DNA from: Anderseniella sp. Alg231-50
GTDB taxonomy: Bacteria; Pseudomonadota; Alphaproteobacteria; Rhizobiales; Aestuariivirgaceae
Assembly (NCBI RefSeq): GCF_900149695.1
Contig: NZ_LT703005.1
Location: 62,013-126,012, forward strand
Reading direction: 5' to 3'
DNA: 64,000 nucleotides
This document shows positions 1-7,671 of the stretch, in pieces. The position numbers and the translations under genes were made by a program. The notes beneath the pieces are model-generated. The model saw only the letters and a program-made list of their open reading frames with translations, was not told where the DNA came from and did not search any database. Position 1 is the first letter of the stretch. Every line of letters begins with the position of its first letter.

Positions 1-48
1 GTAAGCGGACTTAGCATCTTGGGCGTAAAACCTGTCGATGAGATGTAA
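1..48 (+). CDS. argS: Arginyl-tRNA synthetase, C-terminal tail (partial)
   Basis: The window opens inside a reading frame whose last 15 codons read VSGLSILGVKPVDEM and then TAA. This resembles the usual ArgS C-terminus, where the anticodon-binding domain ends in a GL-x-LLG-x-x-x-P-E/D-x-M pattern. In Hyphomicrobiales argS commonly precedes a SPOR-domain gene, which is what follows here 18 bases later. Only the tail is visible, so the call depends on this short match plus gene order. ArgS charges tRNA-Arg in the cytoplasm. Confidence 0.6.
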   Translation, partial: VSGLSILGVKPVDEM

Positions 49-66
49 GGGTTTGATGGGAACCGG

Positions 67-2463
67 ATGGATCAGGAATCAAATAGCAAACCGGGCAATC
101 GCGGCAGCTGGCGCGATCGCCTTGGTATAACCGACGACAGCTCTTCCAGGACGGAAGCGCCATCAACGCCGGCTGAGGCGCCGGCGAAACCGGCTGCTCG
201 CGGTGACGCAAAAGTGGTTGCAAAGCCGGCTCCCATGGCACCTCGTCCGGGTTCAGCGGCCAAGGCACCTGTCCGTTCAAAAACCGCTCCTGCCGGAAAT
301 CCGCAAGGTTCCGGGAAACCCAAACCGGCTTCCGAACGGCCTCAGGCTACCGGAGGCGCAAAGGACGACGCGTTTGCCGAACGTTTGCGCCAGCATCGTG
401 CCGCCGCTGAAGAGGCTGTAAAGAAACGCAGTTCATCTTCGAGCCTGGACAAATTCTCGTTTGCCAAAAAAGAGGTCGAAAACGCTCGTGCGGAATCAGC
501 CCCGGCAGGCAGGCCGGCGGCCAAACCTCCTCGGCCGGCGGCTCCGCCTGCCAAGCCGGCCGTATCATCACCCGCGCCGTCTCCGGCGCCCGCTGCCTCG
601 ATGGCGCAACGTCCTGTTGCTCCTGCGCCCCGTTCGAACCAGTTGCAACCGGTTCGCGCGCCAGGTGTGGCCGGTGCCCCGCCAAGGCCCGGACAATTTG
701 CGCCACCACCGCAGTCACCGTACAACCAGCCTCCTTACGGCCAACCGCCGCAGCCGCCGCAACCTTCGCAAGGTTACAGGCCGGCAGGCCCTGGTTATGC
801 GCAGCCACCCGTGCCGCGTCAGCATCCACCGCAGGGATACCCACCGCAGGGAGCCGATCCTTACGGGCGTGGCGGATATGCAGCGCCGCGTCCACCGGCT
901 CCACAGCCTGCGCCCGGCCAGGGACAGCGCTTTGCGCCGCAGTCCAGCGAATACGATCTGTTTGAAGACAACGGCTACCGCCCGGCAGCGCCGCTTGGGC
1001 GGTCCGGACCTGCGCCATCGCGCAATGAACCCCTGCGTCCGGATTTTGATGATCCGTTTGATGACCAGCGGGAGTATGGCGGTCGCACGGCCAACGACTA
1101 TTCCCAGGCCTATCGCGAGTATGACGACGAGGATTACGAAGAGGACGAGCCCCGCCGCTGGGGCGGGCTGGTTATGGTCGTCATTGCATTGCTGGCTATC
1201 GGCACAATCGCGGCCGGCCTGATTTATTGGTATACCCAGCAAAAAACCCCGGCTGGCGGCACAACAGCGGAAGTGCCGGTGATCAATGCACCGGAAACTC
1301 CGACCAAAGCACAACCGGATGCCACTGCAAATCCTCCCGCTGCGGCACCGGCACAAGGTAAAAAACTGATCTACGACCGTATCCTTGGTACAGGTAGCGG
1401 CACTGAGCCGGAGAGAATCGTCCCGCGGCAAGAAACTCCGCAGGCGCCGTCCAGCAATAGCGGTGAGGGAAATCTGCTTCCATTACCGCTGCCGCCGCCG
1501 CCACAGACCCAGGGCTCACTGACACCCGGAGAGGCCGGGCCGGAGCCCGCGCAGCAAACTGCCAGCACGGCACGGGAAAATCAGGAAGATCAGGGGGCCG
1601 CCGGGGGGAACGAACCGGCGGCTTCTGCCGTTTTGACACCGGCTCCTCCCGCGCCGACACAACAAGTATTGACGCAGCAAGCGCGGCAAGGGTCGATTGG
1701 CCAGCCTCCAATTCCACGCCGTAAACCGCGGAATCTCGTTGCCGCTGTTCAGCAGGCACCGTCGACACAGTTCCAGCCGGTATTGCAGCCAACACCGGTT
1801 CCGGCTCCCTCACAGCAACTGAATGCGCCGGTAGACCTGCAACAGCAGGCGGCCATCGTTGCTCCGCAGGTACAGGCACCAGTAAGCAATCAAATACCTG
1901 CACCGGCACCCGCACCGGCGGTACCGCAAACTCGCAGTGCATCACGCGACGACGATCCACTTTCCGGTTTGCGTGCCCCCTTGAATGCGCCAAGCCAGCC
2001 TGCTCAGCAGGTTCCGCAGACGTTCCAGCAGCAGGTTCCGCAGACGTTCCAGCAGCAGACACCCCAGACGTTCCAGCAGCAGGCCGTTGTAACCCCACAA
2101 CCGCTGCCCACACCTGCGCCTGCGCCACAGCAACCGATTACGCAGCAATCCTTGCAGTCGTTCTCACCGCCTCCGGCAAGTCAGAACCAGGCAGCCAATG
2201 CACCAACCGGATCCGGATATGTGGTGCAGCTTGCTGCCTACAGGTCGGAACAGGAAGCCCTGGGACAATTTCAGCAACTGCGGTCAAGACACGGCAATAT
2301 CATCGGCAACCTGCCACCGGCAGTTCAGCAAACCAATCTCGGCGCCAGCGGCATCTTCTATCGCCTGGGAATGGGGCCGATGTCGTCAAAACAGGCAGCG
2401 ACCGAACTGTGTAACAAGCTCATCGCTGCCGGCGAGCGCGATTGCCTGGTCCGCCGCCGCTAG
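67..2463 (+). CDS. SPOR-domain inner-membrane protein (cell-division/envelope)
   Basis: A 798-residue bitopic membrane protein. Residues 1 to about 362 are cytoplasmic and rich in Pro, Ala and Gln, with an acidic patch just before the membrane. One transmembrane helix lies at about 365-388. A long Pro/Gln/Ala-rich periplasmic linker follows, including three tandem eight-residue repeats (VPQTFQQQ type) near 649-672. The last 85 residues form a SPOR domain beginning GYVVQLAAYRSE and ending LVRRR. SPOR domains bind glycan strands stripped of stem peptides at division sites, so a septal or envelope role is likely. The ATG at 67 follows a GGGAA Shine-Dalgarno-like stretch. The position after argS is typical of the order. 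The nagZ-scpA-scpB genes that usually follow are absent, so gene order breaks here. Confidence 0.85.
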   Translation: MDQESNSKPGNRGSWRDRLGITDDSSSRTEAPSTPAEAPAKPAARGDAKVVAKPAPMAPRPGSAAKAPVRSKTAPAGNPQGSGKPKPASERPQATGGAKDDAFAERLRQHRAAAEEAVKKRSSSSSLDKFSFAKKEVENARAESAPAGRPAAKPPRPAAPPAKPAVSSPAPSPAPAASMAQRPVAPAPRSNQLQPVRAPGVAGAPPRPGQFAPPPQSPYNQPPYGQPPQPPQPSQGYRPAGPGYAQPPVPRQHPPQGYPPQGADPYGRGGYAAPRPPAPQPAPGQGQRFAPQSSEYDLFEDNGYRPAAPLGRSGPAPSRNEPLRPDFDDPFDDQREYGGRTANDYSQAYREYDDEDYEEDEPRRWGGLVMVVIALLAIGTIAAGLIYWYTQQKTPAGGTTAEVPVINAPETPTKAQPDATANPPAAAPAQGKKLIYDRILGTGSGTEPERIVPRQETPQAPSSNSGEGNLLPLPLPPPPQTQGSLTPGEAGPEPAQQTASTARENQEDQGAAGGNEPAASAVLTPAPPAPTQQVLTQQARQGSIGQPPIPRRKPRNLVAAVQQAPSTQFQPVLQPTPVPAPSQQLNAPVDLQQQAAIVAPQVQAPVSNQIPAPAPAPAVPQTRSASRDDDPLSGLRAPLNAPSQPAQQVPQTFQQQVPQTFQQQTPQTFQQQAVVTPQPLPTPAPAPQQPITQQSLQSFSPPPASQNQAANAPTGSGYVVQLAAYRSEQEALGQFQQLRSRHGNIIGNLPPAVQQTNLGASGIFYRLGMGPMSSKQAATELCNKLIAAGERDCLVRRR
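2011..2082 (+). repeat. Three 24-bp in-frame tandem repeats in the SPOR-protein linker
   Basis: Three adjacent 24-base units at 2011-2034, 2035-2058 and 2059-2082 encode VPQTFQQQ, VPQTFQQQ and TPQTFQQQ. The first two units are identical in DNA sequence and the third differs at a few positions, which suggests recent slippage duplication. Copy number could vary between strains without breaking the frame. Confidence 0.9.
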
Positions 2464-2784
2464 GCTTGGAAGCCTCAATTCCGTTCAGCCACAACGCCAC
2501 AGCAGCATCAAATGCTGGAGTCACCCTGTGTAGATGTCGGAGCCATGCAAGCTGCGGGCAGGGTGTTCGCGCGCACTGGCTGGTGATGGCAACGCCGTTA
2601 CTGACGCAAGCGCCGCCAATCGGAGTTTACAAACTGTAAGGCATGTTTTGATGCAGCCGCACAAGGTTTGCCGGATCGTAACACCTTGGAGGCAGGTTGA
2701 CTCCCACGTTCGTGGCGTCCAGCCGGCGTATTGGCTGCACTTGGCGATCGTTTCGGAGACAATGATTGTGTTTGTGATCGGGAC
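2464..2784. other. Intergenic stretch without a recognisable gene
   Basis: This 321-base gap follows the SPOR gene. Immediately after the stop codon there is a short inverted repeat, AGGCTT-GG-AAGCCT at 2463-2476, whose two-base loop is too tight and has no T-run, so it is not a convincing terminator. The open frames across the gap give low-complexity peptides with no domain. Nothing else was recognised. Confidence 0.5.
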
Positions 2785-2979
2785 ATGAATTTACTGAAGC
2801 AACACCTGCAGGCCATACTTCGCAGCATCACCGCAGTTGGCGTGATGATCATTGCGCTTGACCTGTTCCAGCTTGCCTGGCCCTATAAACTGATTATCGG
2901 CTCGATTGTGCTGTTTATCGTTTTCAGTTTCACAGGAATATGTGACGACGATAACGAAATCCACAACGATCGCCGTTGA
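2785..2979 (+). CDS. Small hypothetical membrane protein
   Basis: A 64-residue ORF starting MNLLKQHLQAILRS. It contains two hydrophobic stretches, about residues 15-31 and 36-53, and a very acidic, polar tail (CDDDNEIHNDRR), as expected of a small two-helix inner-membrane protein. Third codon positions favour G/C, which supports coding. The frame is open upstream to 2731, but the ATG at 2785 places the hydrophobic region sensibly; its ribosome-binding site is weak. No family was recognised and no function is proposed. Confidence 0.45.
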   Translation: MNLLKQHLQAILRSITAVGVMIIALDLFQLAWPYKLIIGSIVLFIVFSFTGICDDDNEIHNDRR

Positions 2980-3124
2980 CGCTGCGGAGAATGACTGCAT
3001 TCGGCTCCCACTCTTTGTCGCCGTCGTCGCGCTGCTTGGTTCGTCACTGTATCTCGGAGCTTTCAACCCGGCAGTCGCCGGAAATACTGCGGCTACAAAC
3101 CCATCGTTCAATCCGGGCATGTAA
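2942..3124 (+). CDS. Possible small exported or membrane peptide
   Basis: A 60-residue ORF from a GTG at 2942, preceded by AGGA four bases upstream. It overlaps the end of the previous small ORF by 38 bases in another frame. It has a polar N-terminus, one hydrophobic segment (LPLFVAVVALLGSSLYLGAF) and a short polar tail. Third-position G/C bias is present past the overlap. The overlap and RBS would fit translational coupling, but with no recognised homologue this stays tentative. Confidence 0.3.
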   Translation: MTTITKSTTIAVDAAENDCIRLPLFVAVVALLGSSLYLGAFNPAVAGNTAATNPSFNPGM

Positions 3125-3307
3125 TTCGGTCAACCAGGTCGCATCGCAACAATATGTCCAGAGCTTGTCACACACGTGCCTGCGTCATTGACGAAACCAG
3201 ACTTCGCCTGAACGCGCTCAGTGGAAAACTATAGGAACACAGGGTGTTGCTTGAACAGAGCGCGACAGACTTTGCTGTTCTATATCAGTCGTTTGAATAA
3301 AATAATC

Positions 3308-3395
3308 TGGCGGAGGGGGAGGGATTCGAACCCCCGGGACCGTGAAGCCCAACGGTTTTCAAGACCGCCGCATTCGACCACTCTGCCACCCCTCC
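3308..3395 (-). tRNA. tRNA-Ser (anticodon UGA)
   Basis: On the minus strand an 88-base tRNA starts GGAGGGGTGGCAGAGTGG and ends in an encoded CCA (TGG at 3308-3310). The acceptor arm pairs GGAGGGG with CCCCTCC. The anticodon loop reads CTTGAAA, giving UGA, which decodes UCA and UCG serine codons. The long variable arm (about GTTGGGCTTCACGGTC) is the class II feature expected of tRNA-Ser, and the T-arm contains GGTTCGAATCC. It stands alone between genes. Confidence 0.97.
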
Positions 3396-3437
3396 GCAAT
3401 GAGATGATGGATGGATAATGTCCAATGTCAGAAAAAG

Positions 3438-3466
3438 GGTTTAATCGGCCAGGTGCCGCTGTGCAA
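3438..3466 (-). promoter_or_regulatory. Candidate promoter for tRNA-Ser
   Basis: Reading the minus strand, TTGCAC (3466-3461) is followed after 17 bases by TAAACC (3443-3438), about 43 bases upstream of the mature tRNA 5' end. The -35 match is good and the -10 match is poor, so this is only a plausible housekeeping sigma-70 promoter. Confidence 0.25.
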
Positions 3467-3595
3467 GACCATTGCGTGAATTAAAACCAACCTACAGTCG
3501 TTTTCATAATCCGTTCACCACAATTGTCCTACTGTGGCCACAGATCAATCGTAGTGGACTGAACAATAAGCATTATAAGCGGCGCTGGTACGATA

Positions 3596-4024
3596 ATGAA
3601 AAAAATATGGTTCGGTTTGATATTGTTCGCATCTGGCGTTCAGGCTGCAGTTGCGCAAACGGCACACAGTGCATTGGGCATATGGGCGGATGAAGACGGC
3701 AAATCCAATATAGAAATAGCAAGGTGCGGCGGTTCTCTGTGCGGCCGGGTTGTCTGGCTCAAGGAACCCAACAACGAAAACGGCCAGCCCAAAACAGATA
3801 TCAACAACCCCGACGCAGCGCAAAGAGGCAGGCCATTGCTTGGGCTGACGATCATCAGCAACGTGCAGCCGGAGGATGAAACCCAGCTCAAGGGGCTGGT
3901 TTACAATGCCGAAGACGGCAAGATCTATGACCTTTATCTGAAACCGCAACGCACCACTATGGAAGTCGAAGGCTGTTTTGCGGTCATCCTGTGCGGTTCG
4001 CAGATCTGGACACGGGTTCAATAA
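3596..4024 (+). CDS. DUF2147-domain secreted protein
   Basis: A 142-residue protein with an N-terminal signal peptide (charged MKK, hydrophobic core, likely cleavage near AVAQ-TAHS). The mature part matches the DUF2147 pattern: an opening G-I-W-x-D/E-x-D-G-K-x-x-I-E-I, the C-G-G-S-L-C-G-R-V-V-W segment, and a conserved GLVYNAEDGKIYD block with a closing Cys pair. Members are periplasmic, usually around 120-150 residues, and of unknown biochemical role; some are linked to envelope or lipid stress. Six cysteines fall in the mature part or its boundary, so disulfides are possible. The region before it holds a perfect palindrome, CTGTGGCCACAG, at 3532-3543. Confidence 0.8.
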   Translation: MKKIWFGLILFASGVQAAVAQTAHSALGIWADEDGKSNIEIARCGGSLCGRVVWLKEPNNENGQPKTDINNPDAAQRGRPLLGLTIISNVQPEDETQLKGLVYNAEDGKIYDLYLKPQRTTMEVEGCFAVILCGSQIWTRVQ

Positions 4025-4116
4025 CCGTCTGACTAACCGGTCGGGCCACTGCAGGGCTGGCCAAGCTCAAGGCAGGCATGTAATAAGGCGATGTCTTTAG
4101 GGGGGCTTTGGGGAGA

Positions 4117-5040
4117 ATGATGAAAGTAATCACGAAATTCGCAATTGCAGCCGGTGCGATAATCCTGTCCGGCATGGTGTCGACGGTGTCATGGGCGCAA
4201 ACCAGTGATGATAATACCGTCATAGAAACCCCTCAGGACGCAGTAGATACGCCGCCGACGTTTGAGGAAAAGCTCAAATTGGCCGCCGAGGGCGACATCG
4301 ACATTCAAATTTCACTGGCCAAGGACTACCTGTCCGGTGACAACAACACGCCAGTACGTCCTGTAGACGCAGCCAGGTGGCTGACCAAAGCATCAAAAAA
4401 GGGCAATGCGGAAGCGCAATTCCTGTTGGCAAATCTGTTGCGCGAAGGGGCCAAGGGTCTCAAGGCCAACGAGAAAAATGCCGTGACCCTGTATGCCAGC
4501 GCCGCCGACAAGGGACACGTCGAAGCAGCATATTGGGCCGCCGACGCCTACCACTACGGCAAGGGTGTCAAGAAGGCGGAAATCAAGGCTATCGGGTTCT
4601 ATGAAAAAGCAGCCGATCTCGGGCATGTCGCGTCCAAGAACAATCTTGGCCTAATGTACCTTCAGGGCAAAGGTGTCGACCGCGATCTGCAAACCGCTTT
4701 CCGCTTGTTCAGCGATACATCGAAGTCAGGCAACTCCTGGGGCCAGAACAACCTTGGCGGCATGTATGAGATGGGCTGGGGAACCGTGAAGGACACCGCC
4801 AGAGCCCTCCAGCTCTATCAAAGATCTGCCACTGCAGGAAACATCCACGGTGCCAGCAACATGGTGCGCCTCAGGGCCGTTCTCGAAGTTGCGGCCAAGG
4901 CGGAAGCCGCCGAGCAGGAAAATCAGGACACGACAACCCCGTCAACTGATGCCGCACCTCAGGCAAGTGATACACCTGACCCGGATGCGGACCCGGCGCC
5001 GGCTGAAACCCAGATTCTCGGCGGATCATCGACCAATTGA
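4117..5040 (+). CDS. Sel1-like repeat (SLR) exported protein
   Basis: About 307 residues. A signal peptide (MMKVITKFAIAAGAIILSG...SWAQ) is followed by a linker and about five Sel1-like helical repeats between residues 45 and 265, with hallmark pieces such as A-x-F-L-L-A-N-L-L-R-E-G, AAYWAADAYHYGKGV, NNLGLMYLQGKGV and NNLGGMYEMGWG. The C-terminal 45 residues are acidic and rich in Pro, Thr and Ala, probably disordered. Such repeats scaffold protein-protein contacts in the periplasm or envelope; the specific partner cannot be read from sequence. The start is placed at ATG 4117 (ATG 4120 is equally possible), with a G-rich Shine-Dalgarno tract near 4101; a TTG at 4108 is open but less likely. 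Confidence 0.8.
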   Translation: MMKVITKFAIAAGAIILSGMVSTVSWAQTSDDNTVIETPQDAVDTPPTFEEKLKLAAEGDIDIQISLAKDYLSGDNNTPVRPVDAARWLTKASKKGNAEAQFLLANLLREGAKGLKANEKNAVTLYASAADKGHVEAAYWAADAYHYGKGVKKAEIKAIGFYEKAADLGHVASKNNLGLMYLQGKGVDRDLQTAFRLFSDTSKSGNSWGQNNLGGMYEMGWGTVKDTARALQLYQRSATAGNIHGASNMVRLRAVLEVAAKAEAAEQENQDTTTPSTDAAPQASDTPDPDADPAPAETQILGGSSTN

Positions 5041-5077
5041 ATCTGGTGCCGGCCAGTAGAAGACGCCGCGGAAAGAT

Positions 5078-6433
5078 TCACTGGGTGCCATTTTGACGGT
5101 CCGCCATCAGGCCTGACAGGTCAGGTACGTCAGCTGACTGCGGCATCGCCAGGATGCAGTCTATCAGATCATCCGGGTCCGGGTGCCGGCCATGAACCAG
5201 CAAACCACGCGCCTTCGCCACCATGTCGTTGTGTGACAACGGCAGTTCCGGGTCGCCGCGTGCATCAGTCACCTCGTGCGAGATCATCGACCCGTCTTCC
5301 AGTTCAACCTCTATCCGGCTGCCCCAATGGCGCGGATAGGCGGACTGAAACTGGTCAACGACCGATACTGTGGTTCGGGAGCGCAGATCACGGGCTTCGC
5401 CACGTGCCTCAGCTTCAAAATTCTCGAATAACACGGCGCCTTCAAGCAACGCGGTTGCCACGCAGTGCTGCAGGGAGAACTTGCCCGCATAGGCTGTGTC
5501 GGCTTCCACCCGGTCACACAGGTCAAGTGCTGCCTGATAGGCAAAAACCCGGACAGCACGGATGGGTATGCCGTCCGGCAATTGCCGATGAAGGGTCAAC
5601 CCGCATTCAATGGCAGGATGGGTGTGCCGGCATGACGGCCAGGGCTTGATTGAGGTCTGATGCAGTTGCCATGGATCACTGTCGGCCGGCAAAAGCAGCG
5701 TTTCATCGGGGTTGGGGCAAGTTGCCCGGTAAAACCCGCGCTCACCTTCAAGGATTTCCGGGGCGCCGGTGAAGCCGTGTTCAGCAAGGGTTGCTGCAAC
5801 AAGGCCGGCCTCGGCGCCGCGTCCGGCATGCAGATGCTTGGTTTCAGCACCTGTGTCGAGAAATTGCCATAACCCCGCTGATTGCGATCCGGCATTGCCA
5901 AGCGCATTCACGCATGCCGCAGCATCAAGCTCCAACAGGCTGGCAACTGCCATGGCAGACCCGAACGGCCCGCAGGTCGCGGTGTTGTGCCAGATCTTGT
6001 AGTGTTCCGGGCCAACGCTCATGCCGACCCTGCAACAGGCTTCAAAGCCTCGCAGGATGGCCGTCAGGGCGGCTTTGCCGTTTGAACCGGCGCCCATTGC
6101 GAACACGGCGGGAACGACTATGCAACCGGGATGTACCACAGACGCCCGGTGCAGATCATCGACTTCAAGTATGTGGCACAAACTACCGTACAGGAACGAC
6201 AACCTTGCCCGGTCAACTGGATGCCCGGCGCCATTGGACATCGAGTTTTGCCAGGCCAGAAGCTTGCGCCCCTGTACCGAATTTCGACCTGCAACAATGT
6301 TGGCAACCGCATCGAGCGTGAACAGTGCAGCTGCCGTGAGATCGTCGTTCGATACGGGACGCGCCATGATTGCAGCGCTCAATTGCGTTGTCAGCGAAGT
6401 GGTCAGTTCGACCGGAGAGGGCATCTGGTTCAT
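5078..6433 (-). CDS. MmgE/PrpD family protein
   Basis: About 451 residues from the ATG at 6433; the frame stays open to 6604, but the extra N-terminus is basic and unlike the family. The opening SLTTQLSAAIM...ALFTLDAVANIVAGR is the usual helical start. Family signatures include NGAGHPVDRA, a catalytic-region D-D-L-H-R-A-S-V-V-H-P-G, GFEACCRVGM and KPWPSCRHTHPAIE. The family contains 2-methylcitrate dehydratase (PrpD), cis-aconitate decarboxylase and many uncharacterised relatives. No prpB or prpC lies nearby, so the substrate is unknown and a propionate role should not be assumed. It is divergent from rlpA with a 188-base gap. Confidence 0.8.
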   Translation of the reverse strand: MNQMPSPVELTTSLTTQLSAAIMARPVSNDDLTAAALFTLDAVANIVAGRNSVQGRKLLAWQNSMSNGAGHPVDRARLSFLYGSLCHILEVDDLHRASVVHPGCIVVPAVFAMGAGSNGKAALTAILRGFEACCRVGMSVGPEHYKIWHNTATCGPFGSAMAVASLLELDAAACVNALGNAGSQSAGLWQFLDTGAETKHLHAGRGAEAGLVAATLAEHGFTGAPEILEGERGFYRATCPNPDETLLLPADSDPWQLHQTSIKPWPSCRHTHPAIECGLTLHRQLPDGIPIRAVRVFAYQAALDLCDRVEADTAYAGKFSLQHCVATALLEGAVLFENFEAEARGEARDLRSRTTVSVVDQFQSAYPRHWGSRIEVELEDGSMISHEVTDARGDPELPLSHNDMVAKARGLLVHGRHPDPDDLIDCILAMPQSADVPDLSGLMADRQNGTQ

Positions 6434-6621
6434 GCGACGGACTATAGATTGCCTGTCTGCCGCAGGAAAGCGGGAACGTAAGGCAGGTGTTGCCGTCAAG
6501 TATCTGTTAACCGTGTTTCTGAACCTCGCCTTTACCGTCATTGGTGCAAGCTCGTTAAACATTTTGCGAAACCCGTCGGGGGATCGCGGGCCAAAGTACG
6601 GCACTTGAAATTGGGAACACT

Positions 6622-7581
6622 GTGATCATGACAGATCAGAATTTGCGGCTGCCAACCCGCCGGAGCAATCGGTTTTATTTCATTGGGGCAGGGGTTATGT
6701 GCGCTGTAGCCGTCGCGCTCGCAGGATGCTCGGGATCCTCGAAAAAAGACCCGTTTGCCGGTGTCGGGTCACCCATATGGGATGATGCCAAGGGACCGAT
6801 GCCCAAAGGCGGCGGCAGGCGTCATGTCGGCAAGTCCTATCAGGTTGCAGACATCTGGTTCCACCCGAAGCATGAACCAAACTATTCCAAGACGGGTGTC
6901 GCGTCGTGGTACGGTCCAAAATTCAACAGGCGCATGACTTCAAATGGCGAATGGTTCGATATGGAGCAGATGACTGCTGCCCACACAACCATGGAACTGC
7001 CGAGTTATGCCAAGGTCACAAACCTTGAAAATGGCCGCGAAGTCATTGTGCGGGTCAACGACCGCGGTCCGTTCGTGAACGACCGGATCATTGACATGTC
7101 CAAGCGTTCAGCTGACCTGCTCGGGTTCCGGGGCAGGGGCAAGACCAAGGCCCACGTACAGTATATCGGCCCGGCTCCCCTGAAAGATCCAACCTATGGC
7201 CACCTTGCTGCAATGAACCAGGAACTCAAGCGACGCACGCCGTTGAACGAGATGATCGCCAGCGCCGATCTGCGTGACGGTCGCTACGGTGATAACCAGT
7301 CGTCATACAATGCCGCTAATGCTGCCGCGCCTGCAAGCGCCGGCACAGGTGGATATTACATTCAGGTAGCAGCATTCGCCGATCCCGGAAACGCGCAACG
7401 CACCAAGGAATCACTGGCCGATCTGGGCAGCGTCCAGATCAAGCCTGCCAATGGCTCTTTCGGCCCCTTGTACCGGGTCCGGGTCGGACCACTAGACAAT
7501 CATGCAACCGCGCAGTCTGCCCTGGAGCAGGTACGTGCGCGCGGTCATCATGACGCTGTTGTGAATTCCGCTGTCAACTGA
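6622..7581 (+). CDS. rlpA: RlpA family septal ring lipoprotein (lytic transglycosylase)
   Basis: 319 residues. A lipoprotein signal ends in the lipobox L-A-G-C at residues 33-36. The double-psi beta-barrel (RlpA/DPBB) domain spans about 92-175 with TGVASWYGPKFN, TSNGEWFDM, A-A-H-T-T, VRVNDRGPF and a conserved D-R-I-I-D-M-S segment. A SPOR domain closes the protein (about 243-317, GGYYIQVAAFADPGNAQ). RlpA cleaves naked glycan strands at the septum, with the SPOR domain targeting it there. Start: GTG 6622 lies five bases after GGGA; ATG 6628 is eleven bases away, so either is possible. It is followed closely by dacA, a conserved pairing in alphaproteobacteria. Confidence 0.92.
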   Translation: MIMTDQNLRLPTRRSNRFYFIGAGVMCAVAVALAGCSGSSKKDPFAGVGSPIWDDAKGPMPKGGGRRHVGKSYQVADIWFHPKHEPNYSKTGVASWYGPKFNRRMTSNGEWFDMEQMTAAHTTMELPSYAKVTNLENGREVIVRVNDRGPFVNDRIIDMSKRSADLLGFRGRGKTKAHVQYIGPAPLKDPTYGHLAAMNQELKRRTPLNEMIASADLRDGRYGDNQSSYNAANAAAPASAGTGGYYIQVAAFADPGNAQRTKESLADLGSVQIKPANGSFGPLYRVRVGPLDNHATAQSALEQVRARGHHDAVVNSAVN

Positions 7582-7671
7582 TTGATCTACAATTCGAACC
7601 GGCCTGTTGATTGCGCGCATGCGGATGCGTAATGTGAAGCGAATCCATCAACTCAAACAACGGCGGTCGCC

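Noticed and set aside
461-1222. Long open frames overlapping the SPOR gene in other frames and on the minus strand
   Set aside because: They translate to Arg/Pro-rich low-complexity sequence caused by the GC-rich, Pro/Gln-coding DNA and show no domain.
2463-2476. Possible terminator hairpin after the SPOR gene (AGGCTT-GG-AAGCCT)
   Set aside because: Two-base loop and no T-run, so it cannot form a normal rho-independent terminator.
3308-3395. tRNA-Ser as an integration site for a mobile element
   Set aside because: No integrase gene and no partial 3'-end tRNA copy was found nearby.
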